A stretch of DNA of 8,072 nt from Planctomycetota bacterium (GTDB taxonomy: Bacteria > Planctomycetota > Phycisphaerae > WQYP01): positions 1 through 8,072 of the forward strand of contig JAJYZY010000111.1 in NCBI GenBank assembly GCA_021799715.1, given 5' to 3'. The notes under the pieces are model-generated. The model did not search any database. It saw nothing but the letters and a program-made list of their open reading frames with translations, and had not been told where the DNA came from. The position numbers and the translations under genes were made by a program. How positions within the stretch are numbered: the first letter of the stretch is position 1; every line of letters starts with the position of its first letter. Below, one piece after another: positions 1 to 8,028 of the stretch.

Positions 1-729
1 CGAAAAATCAATGACTTCGAGAGCTTCTTGAATGTGCAATGCCCTGGCCTTGCCATCCGGGCCCAGACGATTCCAGTCAAAAACCCGGAAGGTTGTATCG
101 CTGGGAGTCTGCACTTCCGCCACCAACACACCGGCCCCCAACGCATGCACCGTGCCGGATTCCAGGAAATGGCAATCGCCCGCCTGCACCGGCACCGCCC
201 GCAGCAGTCGATCCACTGTTCCCGCCTGCAACGCGGCGGCAAACATTTCACGAGTTACACCGGGCTTAACGCCTTTATATATTTTCGCGCCGGGATTGGC
301 TTCCAGCACATACCAGGCTTCGCTTTTCAGATGCGCTCCCGGATGCGCCGCCGCATACGCCCGATTCGGATGCACCTGCACCGATAAATCAGACGCGGCA
401 TCCAGAAATTTAATCAGCAACGGAAAGTGGCTGGTAACGCCGGCCGTGCGGCCCAGCACTTCGGCATTATATTTTGTAATCACGTCATGCAGCGATTGTC
501 TGGCCAGCGGGCCATTTATAATCCGGCTCGATAAACTGCCGTCCGGCGCGGCTCCGGCGGAATCAGCCTTAACGGAGCCTGCCGGCAGATCGGCCAGTTC
601 CCAGGCTTCGCCGATGCGGGCTTTATACAGATCACGGGGCAGAGGCCGGCCAAGCGTCTGGCGGATTTTCTGCCCGCCCCAGATGCGTTCCTGGAATACG
701 GGGGCAAATTTCAACGGGTAAACATTCAC
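1..729 (-). CDS. manA: Mannose-6-phosphate isomerase, type I (C-terminus cut by window edge)
   Basis: Interconverts mannose 6-phosphate and fructose 6-phosphate in the cytoplasm with one bound zinc, linking mannose use to glycolysis and to GDP-mannose synthesis. The 243 visible residues start MNVYPLKF and soon reach ERIWGG, the usual N-terminus of the short Bacillus-like type. The four expected zinc ligands are present: Gln118 and His120 in SVQVHPN, Glu137 in KSEAWYVL and His195 in ESGTVHALGAG. QTPSDTTFRVFDWNR follows near residues 207-221. The short family is about 310-330 residues, so roughly a quarter lies beyond base 1. I chose the GTG at 729 because YPLKF normally sits within a few residues of the start and AAGGA lies 9 bases upstream. 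In-frame ATGs at 765, 786 and 789 are open alternatives adding 12-20 residues; the one at 765 has AGGAG only 2 bases away. It is transcribed divergently from the regulator gene at 993. Confidence 0.93.
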   Translation of the reverse strand, partial: MNVYPLKFAPVFQERIWGGQKIRQTLGRPLPRDLYKARIGEAWELADLPAGSVKADSAGAAPDGSLSSRIINGPLARQSLHDVITKYNAEVLGRTAGVTSHFPLLIKFLDAASDLSVQVHPNRAYAAAHPGAHLKSEAWYVLEANPGAKIYKGVKPGVTREMFAAALQAGTVDRLLRAVPVQAGDCHFLESGTVHALGAGVLVAEVQTPSDTTFRVFDWNRLGPDGKARALHIQEALEVIDFS

Positions 730-954
730 GCGATACAATCCTTCATCAAATATAGCGGCCGCCATTGCTCCTGACGCATCAGGCATCATAGCGCCCCATC
801 CGGGCCTTGCTCAAGTCCGGTGCGTTCTGAAGCCGGCACTTTTCAATCATTATCGGCCAGAACGCGGCGGAACTTTGATCCGCCCCGTCGGCATGGCTCC
901 GCGTTGCGGCGAAGGCTTCGCGCGGCGGGCGGGTATATCCAATTCCGCCGGCGC

Positions 955-983
955 TTGCCAATGGCCAGCTAAACAATTATCAT
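955..983 (+). promoter_or_regulatory. Sigma70-like promoter of the arsR-ahcY unit
   Basis: TTGCCA at 955-960 and TATCAT at 978-983 are separated by exactly 17 bases, a good match to -35 and -10 elements. The predicted transcription start, near 989-991, is only two to four bases before the ATG at 993, so the message would be almost leaderless. This fits the lack of a Shine-Dalgarno sequence before that ATG. The 8-base palindrome ATCCGGAT (987-994) overlaps the start codon and GCCAATGGC (956-964) is an interrupted palindrome in the promoter. Either could be an operator for the ArsR-type product, but that is inference. Start mapping would settle the promoter. Confidence 0.45.
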
Positions 984-992
984 TCTATCCGG

Positions 993-3322
<2,330 letters not shown>

Positions 3323-3366
3323 TTGCCGCCGCATCTCCAGCATGGCAATTTGCAGATCATCACACC

Positions 3367-3400
3367 GGGCACCGCACCACCAATGCGGTGCCCTTTTTTT
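3367..3400 (+). terminator. Rho-independent terminator of the ahcY unit
   Basis: A perfect 10-bp stem, GGGCACCGCA (3367-3376) with TGCGGTGCCC (3384-3393), has a 7-base loop and is followed at once by seven T. It lies 44 bases after the ahcY stop codon and ends the regulator-ahcY transcript. Confidence 0.95.
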
Positions 3401-3447
3401 GCAGCTGTTCGCAACCGAACGCAGATGCAGATCGTCTTAACGGTTTT

Positions 3448-3475
3448 TGAACCGCAAGAGGCAAAGAACGCAAAG
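3448..3475 (+). repeat. Degenerate intergenic repeat, copy 1
   Basis: The segment carries the pattern GAACCGC-AAGAGGCAAAGAAC-GCAAAG, built of alternating GCAAAG-like words. A diverged second copy lies about 236 bases downstream. Both look like remnants of a dispersed intergenic repeat, but only the two local copies can be seen here. Confidence 0.4.
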
Positions 3476-3683
3476 ATAATCGTCCGTTACGTCCGGGCAC
3501 TCTGGGATTTGCTGCCATTTAGAATCTGAAATTTGAGATTTTGGAATATTTCGGTGGTCCCCTTCTTTTCATCCGCTTCCTTATTTTATATTCCCGTTTC
3601 CCAAATGTGAGATTTGAAATTAGTGACCTCAAATTGCTAATTCCCGATGCTGGATTCCCGGCGGTTATATTTTTCCACTGGCG

Positions 3684-3713
3684 TTGAACCGAAAAAGAGC
3701 AAACCACGCAAAG
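3684..3713 (+). repeat. Degenerate intergenic repeat, copy 2
   Basis: This copy shares TTGAACCG at its left end and ACGCAAAG near its right end with the copy at 3448-3475, with substitutions and small indels between. It has the same orientation. No flanking duplication is visible. Confidence 0.35.
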
Positions 3714-4056
3714 GTATTCATCCAATGTTTCCGCGTCAGATGATGCGCCGCCGACAATTGGTTGCGGCGTGGTCGCAGTTGATTCATGTGTGGCCCGGTT
3801 CCGGCGAAATTAATTCACTTATATTCACCATTCACCTGTGACTCAATTGTTCATGGTGATGGCCCCGCGAACGGTTGCGAAATTGTTATGCTCGGGCGGG
3901 TTATTATCGGCGCGAATTTATCCGGGCTTTACATTATTGGAACACTTGATTTTACTGGCAAAAAAAGCAAATATTTTGTGTGCTTCCGGAGCGGTTCTGC
4001 CGATACATTAACTGTGCAGATAAGAAACATTCAGACACATATCGGCTGAAGCACTG

Positions 4057-4163
4057 CACAAGAGAAGAGGCGAAAAATTTAATCTGCGGGCTGACGCAAT
4101 TCAAAATCAGCCGGCCATAAGTCGCAACGAGAGCTTATGGTTCGCGGACTTCGCCTGGTTGTG
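4057..4163 (+). ncRNA. Three-way-junction RNA core
   Basis: The closing stem has three parts: CACAA (4057-4061) with TTGTG (4159-4163), AGGCGAA (4068-4074) with TTCGCCT (4150-4156), and TCTGCG (4083-4088) with CGCGGA (4143-4148). Two hairpins then follow with no unpaired base at the junction: GGCTGA (4089-4094) with TCAGCC (4107-4112), and GGCCATAAG (4113-4121) with CTTATGGTT (4134-4142). Both have 12-base loops, and both loops contain CGCAA. An 8-to-1 internal loop (4075-4082 against 4149) interrupts the closing stem. The three G-U pairs (4085-4146, 4113-4142, 4114-4141) would be A-C mismatches on the other strand, which points to plus-strand transcription. The layout could suit a ligand-binding aptamer or a small RNA scaffold. 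The acceptor-like 7-bp stem is not a tRNA, as there is no T-loop or anticodon arm. Confidence 0.6.
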
Positions 4164-4351
4164 AAAAAGAGTTTGGCTTGATTCCCCATGGAGGGAGCGA
4201 GAGGTTGAATTGTCCGTATGTGGACAACTGTGGATGAGTCAGAGCGCAATGGCCGCAGCTAAGCGGCCCAAAACACACGTTCGTCAGCGCTGTTCAGCGC
4301 GACTGGTAGAGAAACATTTTGGTGGAGGGAGAAAGAGAAGGAAGCACGGTG

Positions 4352-4386
4352 GCCTTGCGCCTTTCGCTTGGCGAAAGGCGCAAGGC
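4352..4386. repeat. Perfect 16-bp hairpin, 3-base loop
   Basis: GCCTTGCGCCTTTCGC (4352-4367) is the exact reverse complement of 4371-4386, with loop TTG. It is the longest uninterrupted stem I found in the window. No T-run follows on either strand, so it is not itself a terminator. It could be part of the structured RNA, a ribonuclease III-type processing site, or an inserted palindromic repeat. Genome-wide copy number would separate these. Confidence 0.75.
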
Positions 4387-4390
4387 TCAT

Positions 4391-4407
4391 CCCCCCCGGA
4401 GGGGGGG
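4391..4407. repeat. C7/G7 hairpin
   Basis: Seven C (4391-4397), the loop GGA and seven G (4401-4407) form a very stable short hairpin only four bases after the 16-bp hairpin. Homopolymer runs like this are prone to length change and sequencing error. Confidence 0.7.
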
Positions 4408-4417
4408 AGAGACCTGT

Positions 4418-4463
4418 CCCGGCAATTCGGTGGCCCTGGGCTGCTGAATTGCCGGGCTTTTTT
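4418..4463 (+). terminator. Rho-independent terminator upstream of the ABC operon
   Basis: The perfect 11-bp stem CCCGGCAATTC (4418-4428) with GAATTGCCGGG (4446-4456) has a 17-base loop. It is followed by one C and six T (4458-4463). No protein gene lies immediately upstream, so it implies a noncoding transcript ending here or an attenuator in a long leader of the transporter operon. Confidence 0.88.
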
Positions 4464-4521
4464 ATAATTCCAGTACGCTGCACCGCCAAAACGGCCATGG
4501 CTTGTACCAAGAGCCGAAAGG

Positions 4522-4550
4522 TGGCCAAAAAGCATGTTTGCGCATACTAT
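4522..4550 (+). promoter_or_regulatory. Weak promoter candidate for the ABC operon
   Basis: TGGCCA (4522-4527) and TACTAT (4545-4550), 17 bases apart, each match four of six consensus positions. They lie between the terminator at 4463 and the first operon gene. Just upstream, CTTG-TAC-CAAG (4501-4511) is a small inverted repeat that could bind a regulator. Both suggestions are tentative. Confidence 0.22.
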
Positions 4551-4581
4551 TTATGCAGCCGCAGGTTTTTTGAGGTTGCCA

Positions 4582-6009
4582 ATGAAGCGAATGCTGAAAA
4601 ACATCGGCTTCGTGTTATTACTGGTTCCCGCGCTGGGTATCCTGTTTTTTGGGCCGCGACAACAAGCCGGAGTGCCCAAAGGCCGGGTGGTGGTGACGTA
4701 TTGGGAGAAATGGACCGGACCGGAAGAGCGGCAGATGAGGATCATAGTCAATGACTTCAATGCGACGGTGGGGCGTAAAAAGCATATTTTCGTGCAATTT
4801 GTGTCCATGGCGGATATCGACAAAAAAACGCTGATCGCCACCGCCGCCGGTGTTCCTCCGGACATTGCGGGATTATGGGACAACGATATTGCTCCGTTCG
4901 CATCGCTGGGCGCATTAACGCCGCTGGGGAAGTTGGCGCGCGAGCACGGCATTACGCGCAAAACGTATAAACGGGTTTATTGGCGGGCATGTCATTATCA
5001 TGGACGGCTCTATGCGCTGGTGAGCACACCGGCGGATATCGCGTTGTTCTATAACAAATTGATATTCAAAAGTGACGCCGCAAAATTACGGGCGGCCGGT
5101 CTTAACCCGAATCAGGCCCCGCAAACCATCCATCAACTCGATGCTTACGCCCGGGTTTTGACCAAATTCGGCCCCAACGGACAGTTGTTGCGGGCCGGCT
5201 TCCTGCCTACCGAGCCGGGGTGGTATTATCCTGAGGTGTTCTTCTGGTTTGGCGGTCACATTTGGGATGCAAAGACTCATAAGTTCACGCTTACAACACC
5301 ACAGGATGTTGCTGCGTATCGGTGGATCGCCGGTTACTCCAAGTGGCTGGGGCCAAATGCCATTAACTCCTTTTCCTCCGCGCAGGGCAATTTTGAATCG
5401 GCGCAAAATCCATTTATGCTTGGCACACTGGCAATGGAGCAGCAGGGGCCTTGGATGGCCAACTATATTTACAGCTATGATAAAGCCTTCTCCACCCTGC
5501 ACTGGCCGTACGCCATGGCTCAAACCATGCCGCCGGCCCAAAGACGAAAAAACTACGGTTGGGCGGTGGCACCATTTCCATCAGCCGTTCCCGGCCTTAA
5601 AGACGTGTCCTATTGCGGCTTTGACGCCCTTGTCATTCCGCGCGGTGCCCGGCATATCAAACAAGCCTTTACGTTTATCGCGTATGTTCAAAGCCAGCCG
5701 GTTATGGAGCGGCTCTGCAGCATGATGAGCAAGAATTCACCGCTGCGAAAGGTCAGCAGACATTTTATCGAAAATAATCCCAATCCGTACATTAATGTTT
5801 TTGAAAAACTTGCCAGCAGTCCAAACGCCCGTAGCTTGCCGCAAATTCCCATTCTGCCCCAGGTTATTGACGAACTTAATACCGAAGCTCAGGCCGTGGC
5901 GCTGCTGGAACGCACGCCCACCCGCGCGTTGCAGAAGGCGCAACATCGGCTTCAGCGTGAATACGACAGTTATGAGCGCGTCCAGAAGTTGCGGCGGGCC
6001 GATAAATGA
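4582..6009 (+). CDS. Sugar ABC transporter extracellular solute-binding protein
   Basis: Captures a sugar or oligosaccharide outside the inner membrane and delivers it to the permease pair downstream; the substrate cannot be read from sequence. The 475 residues start with a basic n-region (MKRMLKN) and a hydrophobic core at about 8-24, then the mature start VVVTYWEKWTGPEE, typical of carbohydrate SBP family 1. Other family hallmarks are AAGVPPDIAGLWDND, DIALFYNKLIF, LAMEQQGPWMANYI and FDALVIPRGA. There is no lipobox cysteine and no clear AxA cleavage site, so it is either a cleaved periplasmic protein or held by its N-terminal helix. I chose the ATG at 4582 because GAGG lies 6 bases upstream and the signal sequence begins there; an ATG at 4534 would add 16 residues before it. 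It is the first gene of the operon and ends 59 bases before the first permease. Confidence 0.93.
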   Translation: MKRMLKNIGFVLLLVPALGILFFGPRQQAGVPKGRVVVTYWEKWTGPEERQMRIIVNDFNATVGRKKHIFVQFVSMADIDKKTLIATAAGVPPDIAGLWDNDIAPFASLGALTPLGKLAREHGITRKTYKRVYWRACHYHGRLYALVSTPADIALFYNKLIFKSDAAKLRAAGLNPNQAPQTIHQLDAYARVLTKFGPNGQLLRAGFLPTEPGWYYPEVFFWFGGHIWDAKTHKFTLTTPQDVAAYRWIAGYSKWLGPNAINSFSSAQGNFESAQNPFMLGTLAMEQQGPWMANYIYSYDKAFSTLHWPYAMAQTMPPAQRRKNYGWAVAPFPSAVPGLKDVSYCGFDALVIPRGARHIKQAFTFIAYVQSQPVMERLCSMMSKNSPLRKVSRHFIENNPNPYINVFEKLASSPNARSLPQIPILPQVIDELNTEAQAVALLERTPTRALQKAQHRLQREYDSYERVQKLRRADK

Positions 6010-6053
6010 CCATGCAACCATATACTGGCGGCACCAGCGCGGCGAAACTCGCC

Positions 6054-6060
6054 GGAGGAA
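6054..6060 (+). promoter_or_regulatory. Ribosome binding site of the first permease
   Basis: GGAGGAA lies 8 bases before the ATG at 6069, the strongest Shine-Dalgarno sequence in the operon. It fixes the start of the MalF-type permease. Confidence 0.8.
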
Positions 6061-6068
6061 GCGGCTGA

Positions 6069-6959
6069 ATGATTCAGTGGAGAAACGAGATAAAGCAGAC
6101 GGCCAAGGGCCTGGCATTCCTTTCGCCATGGCTGATCGGCTTTGCCGTATTTATGGCATTGCCCATCGGTTTGTCGTTTTACTTGAGTTTCTGTGATTAT
6201 CCCCTGCTGCAACCGCCGGTTTTTGTGGGCCTGCGCAATTACCATGCGATGCTGCATGATTCAGTATTTTGGGAGTCTTTGCGAAATACCGGATACTATG
6301 CGCTGTTGACACTGCCCGCGGGAATGGTCATCGCGATTGCGGCGGCTTTATTGCTCAATAGCCGTGTGCGCGGCATTTCCATTTACCGGGCTATTATTTT
6401 TCTGCCGTCGCTGGTGCCGCTGGTGGCATCGTCCATGGTGTGGCTTTGGTTGTTCAATACGCGGTTGGGATTAATTAATACCGTTCTGCGCTATGTTGGC
6501 GTCTCGCACCCGCCCGGTTGGCTCACGACCACGCAGTGGGCCATGCCGTCGCTGGCCCTGATGAGTTTCTGGGGATTGGGCAACACCATTGTCATTTATC
6601 TTGCGGGTTTGCAGGATGTACCCAAAGAATTGTATGAAGCCGCGGAGATTGATGGAGCCAGTCCCGCCCGGCAGCTCTGGCACGTGACACTGCCGGGGAT
6701 TTCTCCGGTTATCTTTTTCAATCTGATCATGGCCATTATCGGTGTGGTGCAGAATTTCACCGTGCCGTATGTCTTGACTCAGGGCGGCCCGGATCGTGCG
6801 ACTTATTTGTTCACGATGTATCTTTATGACAACGCGTTCAGTTTTTTGCACATGGGCTATGCCAGCGCCATGGCGTGGGTGGAATTGTTGCTGGTGTTGA
6901 TCCTGACGGCCATTGCGTTCTGGAGCAGCCGACACTGGGTTCATTATCAGGGAAAGTAA
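6069..6959 (+). CDS. Sugar ABC transporter permease, MalF/UgpA type
   Basis: Inner-membrane half of the import channel, pairing with the MalG-type permease encoded next. The 296 residues hold about six membrane segments (near 17-41, 74-97, 106-129, 160-182, 212-232 and 264-286). The cytoplasmic EAA loop that contacts the ATPase is at 190-198 (EAAEIDGAS) and continues to TLPGISP, as expected for binding-protein-dependent permeases. LTQGGPDRAT at about 236-245 is characteristic of the carbohydrate-uptake CUT1 group. The length is normal. The start at 6069 is set by the strong GGAGGAA upstream. The stop lies 3 bases before the next gene, so the two permeases are translated from one message. Confidence 0.95.
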   Translation: MIQWRNEIKQTAKGLAFLSPWLIGFAVFMALPIGLSFYLSFCDYPLLQPPVFVGLRNYHAMLHDSVFWESLRNTGYYALLTLPAGMVIAIAAALLLNSRVRGISIYRAIIFLPSLVPLVASSMVWLWLFNTRLGLINTVLRYVGVSHPPGWLTTTQWAMPSLALMSFWGLGNTIVIYLAGLQDVPKELYEAAEIDGASPARQLWHVTLPGISPVIFFNLIMAIIGVVQNFTVPYVLTQGGPDRATYLFTMYLYDNAFSFLHMGYASAMAWVELLLVLILTAIAFWSSRHWVHYQGK

Positions 6960-6962
6960 TTT

Positions 6963-7916
6963 ATGCCGGAAAATCTTTCAGCTAAAAGGGTCTCCAACGA
7001 TCCGCCTCCCGCCGCTGGGAAATCTGTGGATCATGCCGCAGGACCGGGTTCCGCCGGTGGCGCCCGGCCACATATTGGCCGACGGCTGATCATCCATGCG
7101 TTGCTTATTGTGGCGTCACTTATTGCGCTGGTGCCATTTCTGTGGCTCCTGGATACGAGTTTTAAGACCGAATCCAACGCCACGCAATATCCACCAAGCC
7201 TTATTCCCGCGCCATTTCGCTGGGAAAATTATTTGAACCTGTTTTCAGAACGGCAGTATCACATGCTGCTCTGGGCTCGCAACAGCCTGACCATCGCGAT
7301 ATTGGTGGTTCTGGGTACAACCATTTCCAGCGCGTTTGTGGCGTATGGATTCGCCAAAATACGCTTCCGCGGTCGGGGAATATTATTTGCGTTGATGCTT
7401 TCGACCATGATGATTCCGTTTCCGGTCACCATGGTATCGATGTTTATTATCTTTAAATGGCTGGGAGATCATACCGGCGTGGCATGGCTGGGAACGTTTC
7501 GTCCGCTGTGGGTGCCCTACTGGTTTGGATCTGCTTTCAGCATTTTTCTGCTGCGGCAATTTTTCATCACGATTCCGGAGGAACTCTCGGAGGCCGCGCG
7601 TATTGACGGATGTTCGGAACTGGGCATATTTTTTCGCATTGTTCTCCCGCTGGCCCGTCCGGCGATAAGCGTGGTGGCATTGTTCGCGTTTCTCGGAGTG
7701 TGGAATGATTTTCTTGGTCCGCTGGTTTATCTGCAGCATTCCCATCAGTTCACGCTGGCGTTGGGGCTGGAGGCTTTTCAATCACAATTGGGTGGCAGCC
7801 AGTGGAACCTGCTGATGGCCGCCAGCGTGCTGGTTATCATGCCGGTGGTCATCCTGTTTTTCATCACGCAGAGAACATTCATTGAAGGCATTGCCACCAC
7901 CGGAATAAAGGGATAA
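6963..7916 (+). CDS. Sugar ABC transporter permease, MalG/UgpE type
   Basis: Second inner-membrane subunit of the importer. Of 317 residues, the first 40 or so are hydrophilic and rich in Pro, Ala and Gly, longer than the usual N-terminus of this family. About six membrane segments follow (near 42-63, 107-130, 140-165, 184-202, 233-254, 282-302). The EAA loop is at 210-218 (EAARIDGCS) and leads into VLPLARPAISVVALF, then VWNDFLGPL at about 246-254, the standard MalG-type order. The C-terminus FIEGIATTGIKG is typical of the group. The ribosome binding site is weak (GGGAAAG, 6 bases before the ATG), so translation may be coupled to the preceding gene, which stops 3 bases upstream. No ATP-binding subunit follows within the window; CUT1 importers often share one encoded elsewhere. 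Confidence 0.95.
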   Translation: MPENLSAKRVSNDPPPAAGKSVDHAAGPGSAGGARPHIGRRLIIHALLIVASLIALVPFLWLLDTSFKTESNATQYPPSLIPAPFRWENYLNLFSERQYHMLLWARNSLTIAILVVLGTTISSAFVAYGFAKIRFRGRGILFALMLSTMMIPFPVTMVSMFIIFKWLGDHTGVAWLGTFRPLWVPYWFGSAFSIFLLRQFFITIPEELSEAARIDGCSELGIFFRIVLPLARPAISVVALFAFLGVWNDFLGPLVYLQHSHQFTLALGLEAFQSQLGGSQWNLLMAASVLVIMPVVILFFITQRTFIEGIATTGIKG

Positions 7917-7929
7917 GTATTTTACACTG

Positions 7930-7978
7930 CGCGCTGCCGGGTATGCCGCAACCGGCAGCACGGCCGCGAGTTTTGTTG
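7930..7978 (+). terminator. Possible terminator hairpin after the ABC operon
   Basis: GCTGCCGG (7933-7940) pairs perfectly with CCGGCAGC (7952-7959) across an 11-base loop, and two more pairs follow a mismatch. The T-rich stretch (TTTTGTTGT) begins about 11 bases after the stem, further than in a standard intrinsic terminator, so efficiency is doubtful. It is well placed, 16 bases after the last permease. Confidence 0.4.
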
Positions 7979-7986
7979 TAAAGAAG

Positions 7987-8028
7987 TAGAAATGTCACCC
8001 TGTTAACCGATTTAGAAATGTCACCCTG
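7987..8028. repeat. Two exact 16-base direct repeats, probable end of an insertion element
   Basis: TAGAAATGTCACCCTG occurs at 7987-8002 and again at 8013-8028, 26 bases apart start to start and identical. Short tandem copies of this kind sit at the ends of several insertion elements with integrase-type (DDE) transposases, where they bind the transposase. The rest of the element would lie beyond base 8072. On the minus strand an open frame enters from the right edge and stops at 7995-7997 after 25 codons, too short to assign. Confidence 0.5.

Larger units (their letters stand above)
3401..3994. other. Intergenic stretch without a convincing gene
   Basis: Open frames here are short, lack ribosome binding sites and have no recognisable domains. 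The stretch holds two degenerate copies of a repeat (listed separately). It also has AT-rich near-repeats: AATCTGAAATTTGAGATTT around 3523-3541 and TGTGAGATTTGAAATTAG around 3606-3623. Two modest hairpins are visible: CGCCGC/GCGGCG at 3746-3769 and TCACCAT/ATGGTGA at 3825-3859. A small AAGCA/TGCTT hairpin lies at 3965-3985. The right end may contain the promoter of the structured RNA that follows; TTTACA (3928-3933) and TTTACT (3951-3956) are 17 bases apart but a poor match overall. Confidence 0.5.
3995..4463 (+). ncRNA. Candidate structured noncoding RNA with its own terminator
   Basis: This is an RNA gene or very long leader proposed from structure alone; I recognise no known family. From left to right the plus strand can form a hairpin TTCTGCCGATA (3995-4005) with TATCGGCTGAA (4040-4050), 10 of 11 positions paired. 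Next comes a perfect three-way junction (4057-4163), then TTGTCC/GGACAA (4210-4227), GGCCGC/GCGGCC (4251-4268) and GTC-A-GCGC/GCGC-GAC (4283-4303). A 16-bp hairpin (4352-4386), a C7/G7 hairpin (4391-4407) and an intrinsic terminator (4418-4463) complete it. No open frame here has a plausible start and product; the one beginning at 4210 runs through the terminator. I looked for and did not find RNase P RNA, tmRNA, SRP RNA or group II intron domain V signatures. The 5' end is not defined. The terminator lies 118 bases before the transporter operon, so it could also be an attenuator acting on that operon. Confidence 0.5.

Noticed and set aside
32..721. A 229-codon plus-strand frame opposite manA
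   Set aside because: The minus strand encodes ManA with all four zinc ligands; the plus frame is low-complexity and matches nothing.
766..992. SAH or other riboswitch upstream of the regulator-ahcY unit
   Set aside because: I see no matching aptamer structure, and the promoter at 955-983 leaves almost no leader.
3323..4049. Small plus-strand ORFs (68, 64 and 87 codons) after ahcY
   Set aside because: They have no ribosome binding sites and no family resemblance, and they cross a terminator and repeat-like sequence.
4068..4156. Possible tRNA, from the 7-bp AGGCGAA/TTCGCCT stem
   Set aside because: There is no T-loop, D-arm or 5-bp anticodon stem in the right places; the internal helices fit a three-way junction instead.
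4210..4467. 85-codon plus-strand ORF, and overlapping minus-strand ORFs at 4259-4535
   Set aside because: They run through the 16-bp hairpin, the C7/G7 hairpin and the terminator, have biased basic/Gly/Pro composition and no plausible start signals.
4534..4581. Upstream ATG (4534) as start of the binding protein
   Set aside because: It would put 16 extra residues before a normal signal sequence, and GAGG is correctly placed for the ATG at 4582.
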